A stretch of 9,194 nt of DNA from Alphaproteobacteria bacterium (GCA_022600335.1 JAHZKN010000265.1:1-9194), one strand, 5' to 3'. Shown: positions 1 to 6,731, numbered from the stretch's first letter. Notes: a model not told the origin generated them from the letters alone. A program made the numbers and translations.

Positions 1-350
1 GGATCGGGGACCTTAGTCAACGGCAGGTCGAGGGCCTTTTCCAGAAGATCTTTGTTGGGCACGTTATCCGGTACTTTTCTAAGTCCATCCATGTCGTCAG
101 AAAAGCAAATCAAGCGGGTCGGAACCGAGCCGCCAGTCAGCACGGTAAAGGCATGACGCACCATGCTGGTGCGGGCGACTTCACCGAAGGTTCCGATATG
201 CGGCAAGCCACTTGGTCCATACCCGGTTTCAAAAATCACCGACCTGTCACCATTGCCTGGACTGCGTTTCAGTCGCGCAACCAATCGCTTGGCTTCTTGA
301 AACGGCCAAGCTTTGGCGTCTTCAGCAATGGCGGTAAAGGAATTGGACAT
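1..350 (-). CDS. lysS: Class I lysyl-tRNA synthetase, N-terminal part (truncated by window edge)
   Basis: Charges tRNA-Lys with lysine in the cytoplasm. The 116 codons visible read from an ATG at 350-348 ([20 protein letters not shown]) and run off the left edge without a stop. Around residues 46-60 the stretch [17 protein letters not shown] contains the class I HIGH-type ATP-binding signature (PHIGT), followed by RTSMVRHAF and a [15 protein letters not shown] block. This combination is characteristic of the archaeal-type class I LysRS rather than the class II LysS/LysU enzyme. Family proteins are roughly 500-550 residues, so about one fifth is present. The start is supported by an AGGGG Shine-Dalgarno-like element a few bases upstream and by a promoter at 411-439. 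Class I LysRS is common in Alphaproteobacteria, spirochaetes and archaea, which is the main taxonomic clue in this window. What lies 3' of it cannot be seen. Confidence 0.95.
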   Translation of the reverse strand, partial: MSNSFTAIAEDAKAWPFQEAKRLVARLKRSPGNGDRSVIFETGYGPSGLPHIGTFGEVARTSMVRHAFTVLTGGSVPTRLICFSDDMDGLRKVPDNVPNKDLLEKALDLPLTKVPD

Positions 351-836
351 TGGGCCCCTAATGGTGATTTTTGCAGCAGTTGTGACGCGTTCCACGTTAA
401 GCGGTGGCGCACCCTATGGGCCAAGCTGAATCGCGTCAATTCGATGACAGGTTGAGTTGTGAAAATTGTCGCGCCATGTGCACGTGCCCGCGCAGTGCAG
501 GGTAAAAAGGGGTGTTGGCCATTCTGAGCACTGGCGTTGATCTGCTGTTTTAATGAACCAAATGGCCTATGACAGCCAATTTGAGGTTTGTGGTTGGAAC
601 GTGCTGATTTCGTTCATGGCGCACGCTTGCTCGATTTTCCGGTTGCGACAGAGTGTCGGTCAATATGCGACACAAGCGCGGATAACAGAATGAAAAGCCT
701 TGCAAAATTGTTTGAATTGGGAGTTTTAGTGCAGCTCAGGCGCTGGAATCTGACGCTGAGGCCTGACATTTGTGCAATGTTGGGTTAGCGTCCGGCGCTG
801 TCAGGGCTTAATTCAATCCTTCAAGGGGGACGTATT
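351..836. other. Divergent intergenic spacer between lysS and the small membrane protein
   Basis: About 485 bases without a convincing gene. The lysS promoter (411-439) occupies the left part. The only notable open frame (588-788, plus) has no Shine-Dalgarno sequence and no recognisable protein character. A 5-bp inverted repeat (CGACA-GAG-TGTCG, 646-658) is too short to interpret. I could not identify a confident promoter for the rightward gene at 837. A small RNA or long leader cannot be excluded. Confidence 0.5.
411..439 (-). promoter_or_regulatory. Candidate sigma-70-type promoter of lysS
   Basis: Read on the minus strand, a TTGACG -35 box (439-434) is followed after exactly 17 bases by TAGGGT (416-411) as a -10-like box. 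The -35 box is a near-perfect match to the housekeeping consensus and the spacing is optimal; the -10 is weaker. Transcription would start about 50 bases before the lysS ATG at 350. This is a by-eye match, but position, orientation and spacing all fit. Confidence 0.5.
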
Positions 837-1070
837 ATGTTTATGCCACCAGACTATCTCTGGCTCGAACCGGTTGTCGTTGCTGCGATCATTGTGTTCT
901 TTGTCGATTTGATCGGCAACATGCTGTCGTTTAGCAATCGCATTTTGAACGCGCTCACAACCGCGTTGGTGTTCTTGGTGATCTTTGGAACGCTGTCTTA
1001 TGTTGCCTATCGTGAAGGCAATCTGCCGACGGTTCCGTCAATCAGCCAACCTGCACCTCCGGCACCTTAA
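837..1070 (+). CDS. Small two-helix membrane protein of unknown function
   Basis: A 77-residue protein that I do not recognise. Residues about 12-31 (VVVAAIIVFFVDLIGNML) and about 37-57 (LNALTTALVFLVIFGTLSYV) are two hydrophobic segments long enough to span the inner membrane. They are joined by a short polar loop (SFSNR) and followed by a proline-rich tail ending PAPPAP. The start is well supported: a strong Shine-Dalgarno element, AAGGGGG (822-828), sits 8 bases before the ATG at 837; an in-frame ATG at 843 is less well placed. The gene is monocistronic: a strong intrinsic terminator begins 40 bases after its TAA. Good ribosome-binding site, helix pattern and terminator together argue that it is real despite its size. 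A function would be a guess. Confidence 0.8.
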   Translation: MFMPPDYLWLEPVVVAAIIVFFVDLIGNMLSFSNRILNALTTALVFLVIFGTLSYVAYREGNLPTVPSISQPAPPAP

Positions 1071-1110
1071 GTTCGGGTTGGAGCTTAGCGGACGGAATAG
1101 ATATTTTGAG

Positions 1111-1145
1111 CGGGCGCATCCGTTGGGGTGCGCCCGTTTGTTTTT
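1111..1145 (+). terminator. Rho-independent terminator after the small membrane protein gene
   Basis: An 11-bp GC-rich stem (1111-1121 with 1126-1136, one G-U wobble) closes a GTTG tetraloop. It is followed directly by TTTGTTTTT (1137-1145). This is a textbook intrinsic terminator for plus-strand transcription and separates the small gene from the cytochrome b561 operon. Confidence 0.9.
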
Positions 1146-1217
1146 CTGCTGGGCTGCACATCAATTTGTTTCGACGAACGCTCAGATGTCTGCACGCATA
1201 TTTTGCAGGAGAGGGCG

Positions 1218-1247
1218 TTGTCAATCTGAGTAGCAATGACCTACATT
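1218..1247 (+). promoter_or_regulatory. Candidate promoter of the cytochrome b561-yceI operon
   Basis: TTGTCA (1218-1223) and TACATT (1242-1247) are spaced by 18 bases and lie about 40 bases upstream of the cytochrome b561 start codon, in the gap that follows the terminator at 1111-1145. Both hexamers keep key consensus bases (TTG.CA and TA...T). It was found by eye only, and spacers of 18 are slightly off optimum. Confidence 0.35.
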
Positions 1248-1285
1248 ACAACGCAATGGATCTGTGTCAGGCGTGAGGTTGTGGT

Positions 1286-1834
1286 ATGTGGCGCGATACG
1301 GCGCAAGGGTACGGCATTGTCTCTCGTGTGCTGCACTGGTTGTTGGCGATCGTCATTGTTGTATTGTTTGCACTCGGCTGGTGGATGGTTGGGCTAGACT
1401 ACACAAGCGCCTATTACAACTTGGCACCGGCTTGGCACGAAGCGATTGGCATCCTCGTGCTTTTGGCAATGACACTTCGCGTCGGCTGGCGGATCGCTAA
1501 CACCAAGCCTGACAGCGACCACCTCACGCTATTTGAACAGCGCGCGTCTGTGCTCATGCATTGGGCGCTCTATGCGGTAATCTTCGCGGTTCTCATTAGC
1601 GGTTATCTTATTTCGACCGCAGACGGGCGGGCTATAGAAATATTTGGCCCGTTGCGCGTGCCATCGCTGATTTACGCGCCTGGAATCGAAAGTTTATCCG
1701 GTAAAATTCATCGAATTCTTAGCTACGTCACAATCGGACTTGCAGGATTGCATACAGGTGCTGCCCTGAAGCATCATTTTGTGGATCGCGATCCGACCCT
1801 GTCGCGCATGTGGCGCGGTGCTAAACACCACTGA
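1286..1834 (+). CDS. Cytochrome b561 family protein (CybB/YceJ type)
   Basis: An integral inner-membrane di-heme b-type cytochrome of 182 residues, the usual length for the bacterial family. Four hydrophobic segments are visible at about residues 12-35, 47-68, 90-110 and 142-162. Histidines lie where the family places its bis-His heme ligands: H17 in RVLHWLL, H51 in APAWHEAIG, H142 in GKIHRILSY and H156 in GLAGLHTGAALKHHF; H92 in LMHWALY is a further conserved-looking one. The N-terminal Y-x-x-x-S-R-x-L-H-W start and C-terminal LKHHFVDRD tail are typical. Family members pass electrons to or from quinones, and some use superoxide; the partner here is unknown. A TGAGG element upstream gives a modest ribosome-binding site for the ATG at 1286. 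The next gene, yceI, starts 31 bases downstream; the same pair occurs in E. coli (yceJ-yceI), which implies co-transcription. Confidence 0.92.
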   Translation: MWRDTAQGYGIVSRVLHWLLAIVIVVLFALGWWMVGLDYTSAYYNLAPAWHEAIGILVLLAMTLRVGWRIANTKPDSDHLTLFEQRASVLMHWALYAVIFAVLISGYLISTADGRAIEIFGPLRVPSLIYAPGIESLSGKIHRILSYVTIGLAGLHTGAALKHHFVDRDPTLSRMWRGAKHH

Positions 1835-1865
1835 CGACTGAGGACATGAAAAGGAACTGAGAACA

Positions 1866-2444
1866 ATGAAACGGTTTCAACGAAGTGTTGCTATTTTTCT
1901 TGCCGGTGCGCTGCTATCTGCGCCGGCTTTCGCTGCCGACTATACAATTGACAACGAGGGTGCGCATGCGTCGATCAATTTTCGCATCAAGCATCTGGGT
2001 TATAGCTGGCTGACCGGCCGTTTTGACAAGTTCAACGGCACGTTTTCTTACGATGAAGCTAAACCCGAAGCGTCAAAGGTTTCCGTGACCATTGATACTG
2101 CCAGTGTCAATTCCAACCACGGCAAGCGAGACAAGCATTTGCGTGGCGGCGATTTCTTAGACGTTGAAATGTTTCCGCAAGCTACATTCACAAGCAAGTC
2201 TGTGACGCCAGGAGCCGATGGAAAACTGACTATCGTTGGAGATCTGACGCTGCATGGCGAGACAAAGGAAGTGTCCATTGATGCTGAAGTTGTTGGTAGC
2301 GGTAAAGATCCCTGGGGCGGCTACCGGACAGGGTTCTCTGGCACGACAAAACTCAAGCTCGCAGACTTTGGCATTGATTTTAATCTTGGCCCCGCTTCAA
2401 CTCACGTTGAACTGGACCTCAATGTCGAGGGTATTCGCAAGTAG
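1866..2444 (+). CDS. yceI: Secreted YceI family protein
   Basis: A periplasmic lipocalin-like beta-barrel protein of 192 residues. YceI-fold proteins bind polyisoprenoid or quinone-like lipids in an internal pocket; the ligand of this one is not known. Residues 1-23 form a clear Sec signal peptide (MKRF, hydrophobic core, cleavage after AFA). The mature protein begins ADYTID and shows the standard YceI order: ASINFRIKHLGYSWLTGRFDKFNGT, the TIDTASVNSNHGKRDKHLRGGDFLDVEMFPQATF block, then GDLTLHGETKEV and a C-terminal GFSGTTKLKLADFGIDF. It is full length for the family. AAGGA (1851-1855) lies 10 bases before the ATG. It follows cytochrome b561 by 31 bases in what looks like one operon, consistent with the two sharing a quinone or isoprenoid ligand, though that link is inference. 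Confidence 0.95.
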   Translation: MKRFQRSVAIFLAGALLSAPAFAADYTIDNEGAHASINFRIKHLGYSWLTGRFDKFNGTFSYDEAKPEASKVSVTIDTASVNSNHGKRDKHLRGGDFLDVEMFPQATFTSKSVTPGADGKLTIVGDLTLHGETKEVSIDAEVVGSGKDPWGGYRTGFSGTTKLKLADFGIDFNLGPASTHVELDLNVEGIRK

Positions 2445-2466
2445 GGCGAGGCCAACGCAAAAATAA

Positions 2467-2490
2467 AGCGCGCACGTGTTACTGGGCGCT
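2467..2490 (-). terminator. Weak candidate terminator at the end of the exporter operon
   Basis: On the minus strand AGCGC (2490-2486) can pair with GCGCT (2471-2467) and is followed by a T-rich run, TTATTTTT. The stem is only five or six base pairs with a 14-base loop, and it overlaps the stop codon of the adaptor gene at 2479, so it is a poor terminator at best. It is listed because nothing better exists between the convergent yceI and adaptor genes. Confidence 0.25.
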
Positions 2491-3633
2491 CGACGTTGGC
2501 GATGACTGTGCCGTCTCATCGCTGGCGAAGAACACGTCGACGCGCATGCCTGGCAGCAGTTGCGGCTGTGCTCCAAGATCAGCAACAACTTCGAGTACGT
2601 CAATGTCGCTTGGCCGGCGTGGACCACGAGAAGCGATGTTGCGTGCGCCAAGTGCGCCACCGAGTGATGCAACCTTGCCGATAAAGTCTTGTCCTGGGTG
2701 AGCGTCGCTGCGCACAACAACCTTTTGTCCGATCCGCACTTTGACAACGTCGCGCTCTTCGAGTTCGGCGCGCACGCGCATTGTGCTTAGATCACCAAAC
2801 AAAACCAAAGGTGCGCCAGCAGACGGAGCGGCAACTTCCCCGACTTTGGCCCACACATTGAGAACATCGCCATCGAATGGAGCACGTATGCGCGTTTGTT
2901 CGATGGCGTTTTCAACCAACGATAAGTCTGCGCGTGCTTGCGTGAGACCTGTGTCGAGGCGAGTTGGGTGTGGCATGTCCGCTTTGGCGATCACGCGTTC
3001 ATAGGCGTCGCGCTGTTTTTCAACATCTGCCTCTGCAGCGGCACGCTTTTCGCGCGCTGCTGTCACATCTTTCTCGCTTCCGCCACTGCCCCGGTGGAGT
3101 TTCATCTGTGCCGTGTCAAAAGCTTGCCGGGCGTCAAACAAGGCCCTTTGGGCGGCGGCGAGAGCGTCTTCTGCGTCTTGGCGTTCAAGAGCAAGACCAG
3201 TAACACGCTCTTCGGCACGCTCGCGCAGCCGAACTTGAACCTCGGCAAACGCGGAATCACGTTTGGCTTTAAGGTCTTCATCATCGAGCTGCACCAGGAG
3301 ATCGCCTGCTTTCATCTTGTCATGGGTTTTGACAAGCACATCAACAATTCGGCCGGGTGTTAAAGCGCCTAAGCGGTGTTCGCCGGTGCGCGTTTCGATG
3401 CGTCCTGTAGCAGATGCCGCCCACAGGGGCGGTGGCGTTTTGGTTTCATCGGCCTTAGCCGACATATCGAGCAAAGGTTTGCTTTCGACTTGCTTAACTT
3501 TCGCAACGCGCGGTGCACTGTCGGTTACGGCCGTTGTTTTTCCGTCGCCCATCATATTAATGAGCGCAATGACGACAAGTGTAATGCCTGTTGAGATAGC
3601 AAGCATTGCGGAGGTGGAATGGAGCTTAGCCAT
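2479..3633 (-). CDS. HlyD/MacA-type periplasmic adaptor subunit of an ABC exporter
   Basis: A membrane-fusion protein of 384 residues, probably linking the inner-membrane ABC permease to an outer-membrane channel. Residues about 9-27 form one N-terminal membrane anchor. The first half of the lipoyl/barrel-sandwich domain follows at about 88-122 (GALTPGRIVDVLVKTHDKMK, then GDLLVQLDDEDL). A long, charged alpha-helical hairpin rich in A, E, R, K and Q covers about 123-246. The second lipoyl half is at about 247-281 (TRIRAPFDGDVLNVWAKVGE). A beta-barrel and membrane-proximal region with PGMRVDVFF completes it. The chain ends in a polar tail. Its ATG overlaps the end of the ATPase gene by 8 bases, so the two are translationally coupled. 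No outer-membrane TolC-like gene is in the window. Order and domain content match DevB of DevBCA exporters as well as MacA; the substrate is unknown. Confidence 0.9.
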   Translation of the reverse strand: MAKLHSTSAMLAISTGITLVVIALINMMGDGKTTAVTDSAPRVAKVKQVESKPLLDMSAKADETKTPPPLWAASATGRIETRTGEHRLGALTPGRIVDVLVKTHDKMKAGDLLVQLDDEDLKAKRDSAFAEVQVRLRERAEERVTGLALERQDAEDALAAAQRALFDARQAFDTAQMKLHRGSGGSEKDVTAAREKRAAAEADVEKQRDAYERVIAKADMPHPTRLDTGLTQARADLSLVENAIEQTRIRAPFDGDVLNVWAKVGEVAAPSAGAPLVLFGDLSTMRVRAELEERDVVKVRIGQKVVVRSDAHPGQDFIGKVASLGGALGARNIASRGPRRPSDIDVLEVVADLGAQPQLLPGMRVDVFFASDETAQSSPTSSAQ

Positions 3634-4378
3634 TTGCTTTGCGCCTTTTTGTCAGATCTGCAATTTCAGGAGCGTCGAGGCCATCGGGACGACGTTCCTC
3701 GCCGATAATCTGGCCGTCCTCAATGCGGACGACGCGGTCGGCGTAACCAAGTGTTCTTGGATCGTGGGTCACGGCCAAGACACTGCGTTTTTGTTCTTTG
3801 GCAATTTTTGCCAAAAGCGCCATCACCGCATGCCCATTTTCACTGTCGAGTGCGGCGGTGGGCTCGTCTGCTAAAACGATCTCCGGGGAGCTGGCAATCG
3901 CGCGCGCGACAGCAACGCGTTGTTGTTCTCCACCTGAAAGATTGGACGGGAAGTTCTTCAAGCGGTGACCGAGGCCGACATCGTGCAAAACTTCTTCTGC
4001 GCGCTGTGCGGCCGGATAGCCCTTCTGTCCGATGACATCGAGTGCGATGCGCACGTTTTCAAGAGCGTTCAACGTTGGGAACAAATTGTAGGATTGAAAA
4101 ATATAACCAATGTGGGCGCGCCTGAGCTCTGCCAAGTCTTCTGGATTAAGGCCGCCTGTTTCTTGACCGGCAATTTTGATGGTTCCCTTCGTTGGCGCCA
4201 GAATGCAACCAAGAATAGACAGTAGCGTTGTTTTGCCGGACCCAGATGGTCCCATCAGCAACGTCAGTTCGCCGGGGTTTAGCGTCATGTCAACGCCGCG
4301 CAAGGCAAGAACCCGGCCAGCACCTTTGCCGAGCTCTTTCTTGATATTTTTTGCGGATAGGATTGGTTTCTGCGTCAT
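3626..4378 (-). CDS. ABC transporter ATP-binding subunit (LolD/MacB/DevA type)
   Basis: A cytoplasmic ATPase of 250 residues that powers the exporter encoded around it. All nucleotide-binding motifs are intact: Walker A GPSGSGKTT (43-51), Q-loop IFQSYNLFPTLNALENV (Q95), signature LSGGEQQRVAVARA (147-160), Walker B IVLADEPTAALD (167-178, with D171 and catalytic E172) and H-loop AVTHD (H205). The GYIFQSYNL and SGGEQQR wording is typical of the LolD/MacB/DevA subgroup that pairs with FtsX-like permeases. The start ATG overlaps the permease stop in an ATGA arrangement (4378-4375). No strong Shine-Dalgarno element precedes it, so translation probably depends on ribosomes finishing the permease. 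A C-terminal extension of about 25 residues after EDGQIIGEERR is charged and unremarkable. Closest functional reading is DevA-like; the substrate is unknown. Confidence 0.94.
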   Translation of the reverse strand: MTQKPILSAKNIKKELGKGAGRVLALRGVDMTLNPGELTLLMGPSGSGKTTLLSILGCILAPTKGTIKIAGQETGGLNPEDLAELRRAHIGYIFQSYNLFPTLNALENVRIALDVIGQKGYPAAQRAEEVLHDVGLGHRLKNFPSNLSGGEQQRVAVARAIASSPEIVLADEPTAALDSENGHAVMALLAKIAKEQKRSVLAVTHDPRTLGYADRVVRIEDGQIIGEERRPDGLDAPEIADLTKRRKANG

Positions 4379-5505
4379 CGGCTAAATACCGTGGCTGGGT
4401 CAATTTTGGTGACCTTGATAATAGCAGAAACCGCTGAGATAGCGCACATGCCAACCGTTAAGGCAAAAAGGGCCGCCGCTAAACCCGGTGTCATGACCAG
4501 TGGCAGTGGCGAAGACTTGCTTAATAACAAAACGCCCAGCGAGATCAGCATGCCAAGCAGATAGCCGACAACAGCACTCAATCCAGCCTGGGCCAGGATC
4601 ACTTTATGGATGTAGCCAGACGATGAGCCGAGTGCGCGCAGCGTTGCGAACTCATTGAGATGGTCCTTGGTGCTTGAATAGAGTGTCTGGGCGACAATGA
4701 CGGTGCCAACCAGAATGCCAAGCAACTCGCCGCCGATCAGGGCGACACCAGCGCCCGTGCGAAACAGCCATTGGACCAAACTGCGATCGTGAAATTCTTG
4801 TTTGGTCAACACTTCAGCACTGCCCAGCCGGTTCCTGAGTTCCGTGCGCACCGTTTCAGCGTTGGCATTGGGATTGAGTTGCACGAGAAAGAACGTCGTG
4901 CGGGTGCTGTCGGCACCGATGAGTTTGCGCGCCCGTGACAACGGCGTGAAGACATAAGGCGAGCGGGTGAAGGAACGAATGCCGTCCGTCATGGCACGAA
5001 CACGAACGCGACCCAATCCGATTTGCGCTGTGGAACCAATGCCAGAGATATCAAGTTCATCCAAATAGCTACGATCAACGGCGATGGCGTCCGGTGCTTT
5101 GATGTCTTGCCAGGTGCCCTCGACCAGCGCCCACGGCGCTAAGCCGCCGTCTTCTTGATCAGCGCCAACGACAACAACACGTGTCGATCCACCGCTTGGT
5201 TTGCGCCATTCTTGAAAGCGTACGACGAGTGGGATGACGGCTTTAACACCGGGTGTTGCCAACGCTTGGTGGCGTTCGGCTTGGGTGAGCAGCATGCCAC
5301 CATCTTCGAAGCTCTTTGCTCCATACGTTGTGATCCAAAGCTCGCCATTGGCACGATCGATCATCGCCGTGATCATGCGGCTTGATCCGAGGTAGAGCCC
5401 GAGCTGCACGGCGACCAGTACGATCGAGAACAAAATGCCGACCAGCGTTACCGCAAGCCGGATGCGGTCGTGGAACAAATTGCGAAAGGCGAGGGTTAGG
5501 ATCAT
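4375..5505 (-). CDS. FtsX-like ABC permease (DevC/MacB-type)
   Basis: The membrane subunit of the exporter, about 376 residues from the start chosen here. It has the FtsX/LolC layout: one N-terminal helix (about residues 16-40, LAVTLVGILFSIVLVAVQLG), a periplasmic domain of some 200 residues, then three C-terminal helices (GVALIGGELLGILVGTVIVA; VILAQAGLSAVVGYLLGMLI; LAAALFALTVGMCAISAVSA). It ends TKIDPATVFSR, a typical DevC-like close. I chose ATG at 5505-5503 because MILTLAFRNLFHDRIRL matches the usual beginning of this family. The frame stays open upstream to a GTG at 5586 that would add 27 residues built on a 12-base tandem repeat and lacking hydrophobic character. Neither start has a good Shine-Dalgarno sequence. 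It is the first gene of a permease-ATPase-adaptor operon and overlaps the ATPase start by 4 bases. Confidence 0.9.
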   Translation of the reverse strand: MILTLAFRNLFHDRIRLAVTLVGILFSIVLVAVQLGLYLGSSRMITAMIDRANGELWITTYGAKSFEDGGMLLTQAERHQALATPGVKAVIPLVVRFQEWRKPSGGSTRVVVVGADQEDGGLAPWALVEGTWQDIKAPDAIAVDRSYLDELDISGIGSTAQIGLGRVRVRAMTDGIRSFTRSPYVFTPLSRARKLIGADSTRTTFFLVQLNPNANAETVRTELRNRLGSAEVLTKQEFHDRSLVQWLFRTGAGVALIGGELLGILVGTVIVAQTLYSSTKDHLNEFATLRALGSSSGYIHKVILAQAGLSAVVGYLLGMLISLGVLLLSKSSPLPLVMTPGLAAALFALTVGMCAISAVSAIIKVTKIDPATVFSR

Positions 5506-5539
5506 GAGGTTATGGTCTGCGCAGGTTTGTGGACCCGGG

Positions 5540-5563
5540 TTGGGTGCCAGATTGGGTGCCAGA
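5540..5563. repeat. Perfect 12-bp tandem duplication in the exporter operon leader
   Basis: TTGGGTGCCAGA occurs twice head-to-tail (5540-5551 and 5552-5563). It lies 35-58 bases upstream of the preferred permease ATG, inside the open but probably untranslated extension back to GTG 5586. If translated it would give the doubled peptide LAPNLAPN. Twelve bases is a multiple of three, so copy-number change would keep that frame open. Confidence 0.8.
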
Positions 5564-5586
5564 CATCTGAACCCAGAGTTCTGCAC

Positions 5587-6072
5587 TTTACCGTTCTGGT
5601 CGATGTCGTTGTCGTTACTTGGGTTATTTCAGGTCAAATGCCAGGCAATTGCCCCGCTATGGTTTCTTCGATAGCCGCCTAGAAGGAAATTTGGTCCGGT
5701 TTTCCAGACCTGTCGGTGCGGTTCAGCCAGCAAATTCGGCCGGCGAACCGTAGAATTTCAGCATATTCAGCATACAATCTATAGAAGCGGCGCAATATAC
5801 CTCGAAATGTGACTAAGCGAAGGGTTACCGCCTGTGAAATCTCAGCGCAGGCCTGTGGTGTCCGCTGTTTTGACCTGCACGTTGTGGGATTGGCGAAGTT
5901 GCGCGACGGGCGCATTTAGAAGCAGGTAACAAAGTTGGTTCAATCTGGCTTGGAAATCAGGTCCTTTGCCGATACTGCGCAGTGTTGATCCTGGTTTTTG
6001 CCGCTTTCCGGGCCTAGGGCCTCAGGGGAGCACCACGTTTTTCCTCTGAGATGAATGGAGGCCTGCTGAACA
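5587..6072. other. Divergent spacer between the exporter operon and the DUF2147 gene
   Basis: About 485 bases without a convincing gene. It must hold the leftward exporter promoter and the rightward DUF2147 promoter, but I could not pick either with confidence. Open frames at 5679-5915 and 5940-6206 (both minus) have no ribosome-binding site or recognisable protein content. It contains a 9-bp tandem repeat (5757-5774). At 5693-5710 the sequence can form a 7-bp hairpin with an AAAA loop on the minus strand. Confidence 0.5.
5757..5774. repeat. Perfect 9-bp tandem repeat TTCAGCATA x2
   Basis: TTCAGCATA is repeated exactly head-to-tail at 5757-5765 and 5766-5774, followed by an AT-rich stretch ACAATCTATAGA. 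It lies in the divergent spacer, about 170-190 bases upstream of the exporter operon's possible GTG start. It could be a tandem protein-binding site or chance; no known operator matches it by eye. Confidence 0.7.
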
Positions 6073-6612
6073 ATGGCTTCAACGCAATCACGTTTCCTCA
6101 GCCTGCTTAGACTTGCAGCTTCAGGCGGCCTCGCCACGGGCGTTCTTTTGGCGCACGCCGCAAGCGCACAATCTCCGCAACCTGTCGAAGTTGGCATCTG
6201 GTTCAATCACACGGGCAAAGGGGCGGTTCAGGTCTATCGCTGCCAGCAGGATCAAACGCGGTTGTGTGGACGTATCGTTTGGCTGAAAAACTTGCTCAAC
6301 AAGCAGGGACAGCCGGTCACCGATGGGCGCAATCCCAAACCCGCGATGCGCACGCGACCGATTTGTGGACTGCCTGTTCTCGGCAATTTGCAGCGCGCAC
6401 CTGGGGGTGGTTGGAAAGGTGGCTGGGTCTATGATCCTGAAAAAGGTGCAGCCTATACAGCATCAATCCGTGCCAAAACCCCTGAGGTGCTGACCATGAC
6501 GGGCTACAAGGGCATCTTTTATAAGAGCTATGGCTGGAAGCGGGCGCCTGATGATCTGCCACGTTGTGGTGAGTTGGCCCCAGTGGAGCCGGTATCGGCA
6601 TCAGCGGGCTAA
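6073..6612 (+). CDS. Secreted DUF2147 family protein
   Basis: A 179-residue exported protein of the DUF2147 family, whose biochemical role is not established. Residues 1-32 are a Sec signal peptide (basic MASTQSRF, hydrophobic core, cleavage after ASA before Q33). The mature part shows the family's signature order: GIWFNHTGKGAVQVYRC at 41-57, LCGRIVWL at 64-71, a D-G-R-N-P segment at 84-88, RPICGLPVLGN at 95-105, GGWKGGWVYDPEKG at 112-125, and a C-terminal GYKGIFYKSYGWKR. Four cysteines (C57, C65, C98, C165) are present in the mature chain, so periplasmic disulfides are possible. GGAGG (6057-6061) lies 11 bases before the ATG. The gene stands alone and ends at a strong terminator shared with the convergent hydrolase gene. 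Confidence 0.9.
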   Translation: MASTQSRFLSLLRLAASGGLATGVLLAHAASAQSPQPVEVGIWFNHTGKGAVQVYRCQQDQTRLCGRIVWLKNLLNKQGQPVTDGRNPKPAMRTRPICGLPVLGNLQRAPGGGWKGGWVYDPEKGAAYTASIRAKTPEVLTMTGYKGIFYKSYGWKRAPDDLPRCGELAPVEPVSASAG

Positions 6613-6662
6613 CGCTGGTTATCGCGCACGCTGTTGCGCCACGATGCCCAGGACAATGAATT

Positions 6663-6709
6663 CAAATGAAAACGCCTCAGATCCTGTTGATCTGAGGCGT
6701 TTTCATTTG
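6663..6709. terminator. Strong bidirectional Rho-independent terminator
   Basis: A perfect 21-bp inverted repeat (6663-6683 with 6689-6709) closes a 5-base loop, CTGTT. The core is GC-rich (CGCCTCAGATC) and the outer arms carry A-runs on the left and T-runs on the right, so both strands present a stem followed by U-rich RNA. It sits between the stop codons of two convergent genes (6612 plus, 6732 minus) and should end transcription from both sides. Confidence 0.95.
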
Positions 6710-6731
6710 CTCGAAATTCTCGTGCAGGGCG

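Noticed and set aside
153..455. 100-codon plus-strand ORF
   Set aside because: It lies mostly opposite the clearly recognisable class I LysRS coding sequence and has no protein character of its own.
588..788. 66-codon plus-strand ORF in the lysS spacer
   Set aside because: No ribosome-binding site before the start and no motif or helix pattern; probably chance.
5693..5710. 7-bp hairpin with AAAA loop upstream of the exporter operon
   Set aside because: Short stem with one wobble pair and no proper T-run after it on either strand; not enough for a terminator or riboswitch call.
5679..5915. 78-codon minus-strand ORF in the exporter/DUF2147 spacer
   Set aside because: No Shine-Dalgarno element or recognisable family; its YAEYAE peptide only reflects the 9-bp tandem repeat.
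5940..6206. 88-codon minus-strand ORF
   Set aside because: Overlaps the signal-peptide region and leader of the DUF2147 gene on the other strand; no coding evidence.
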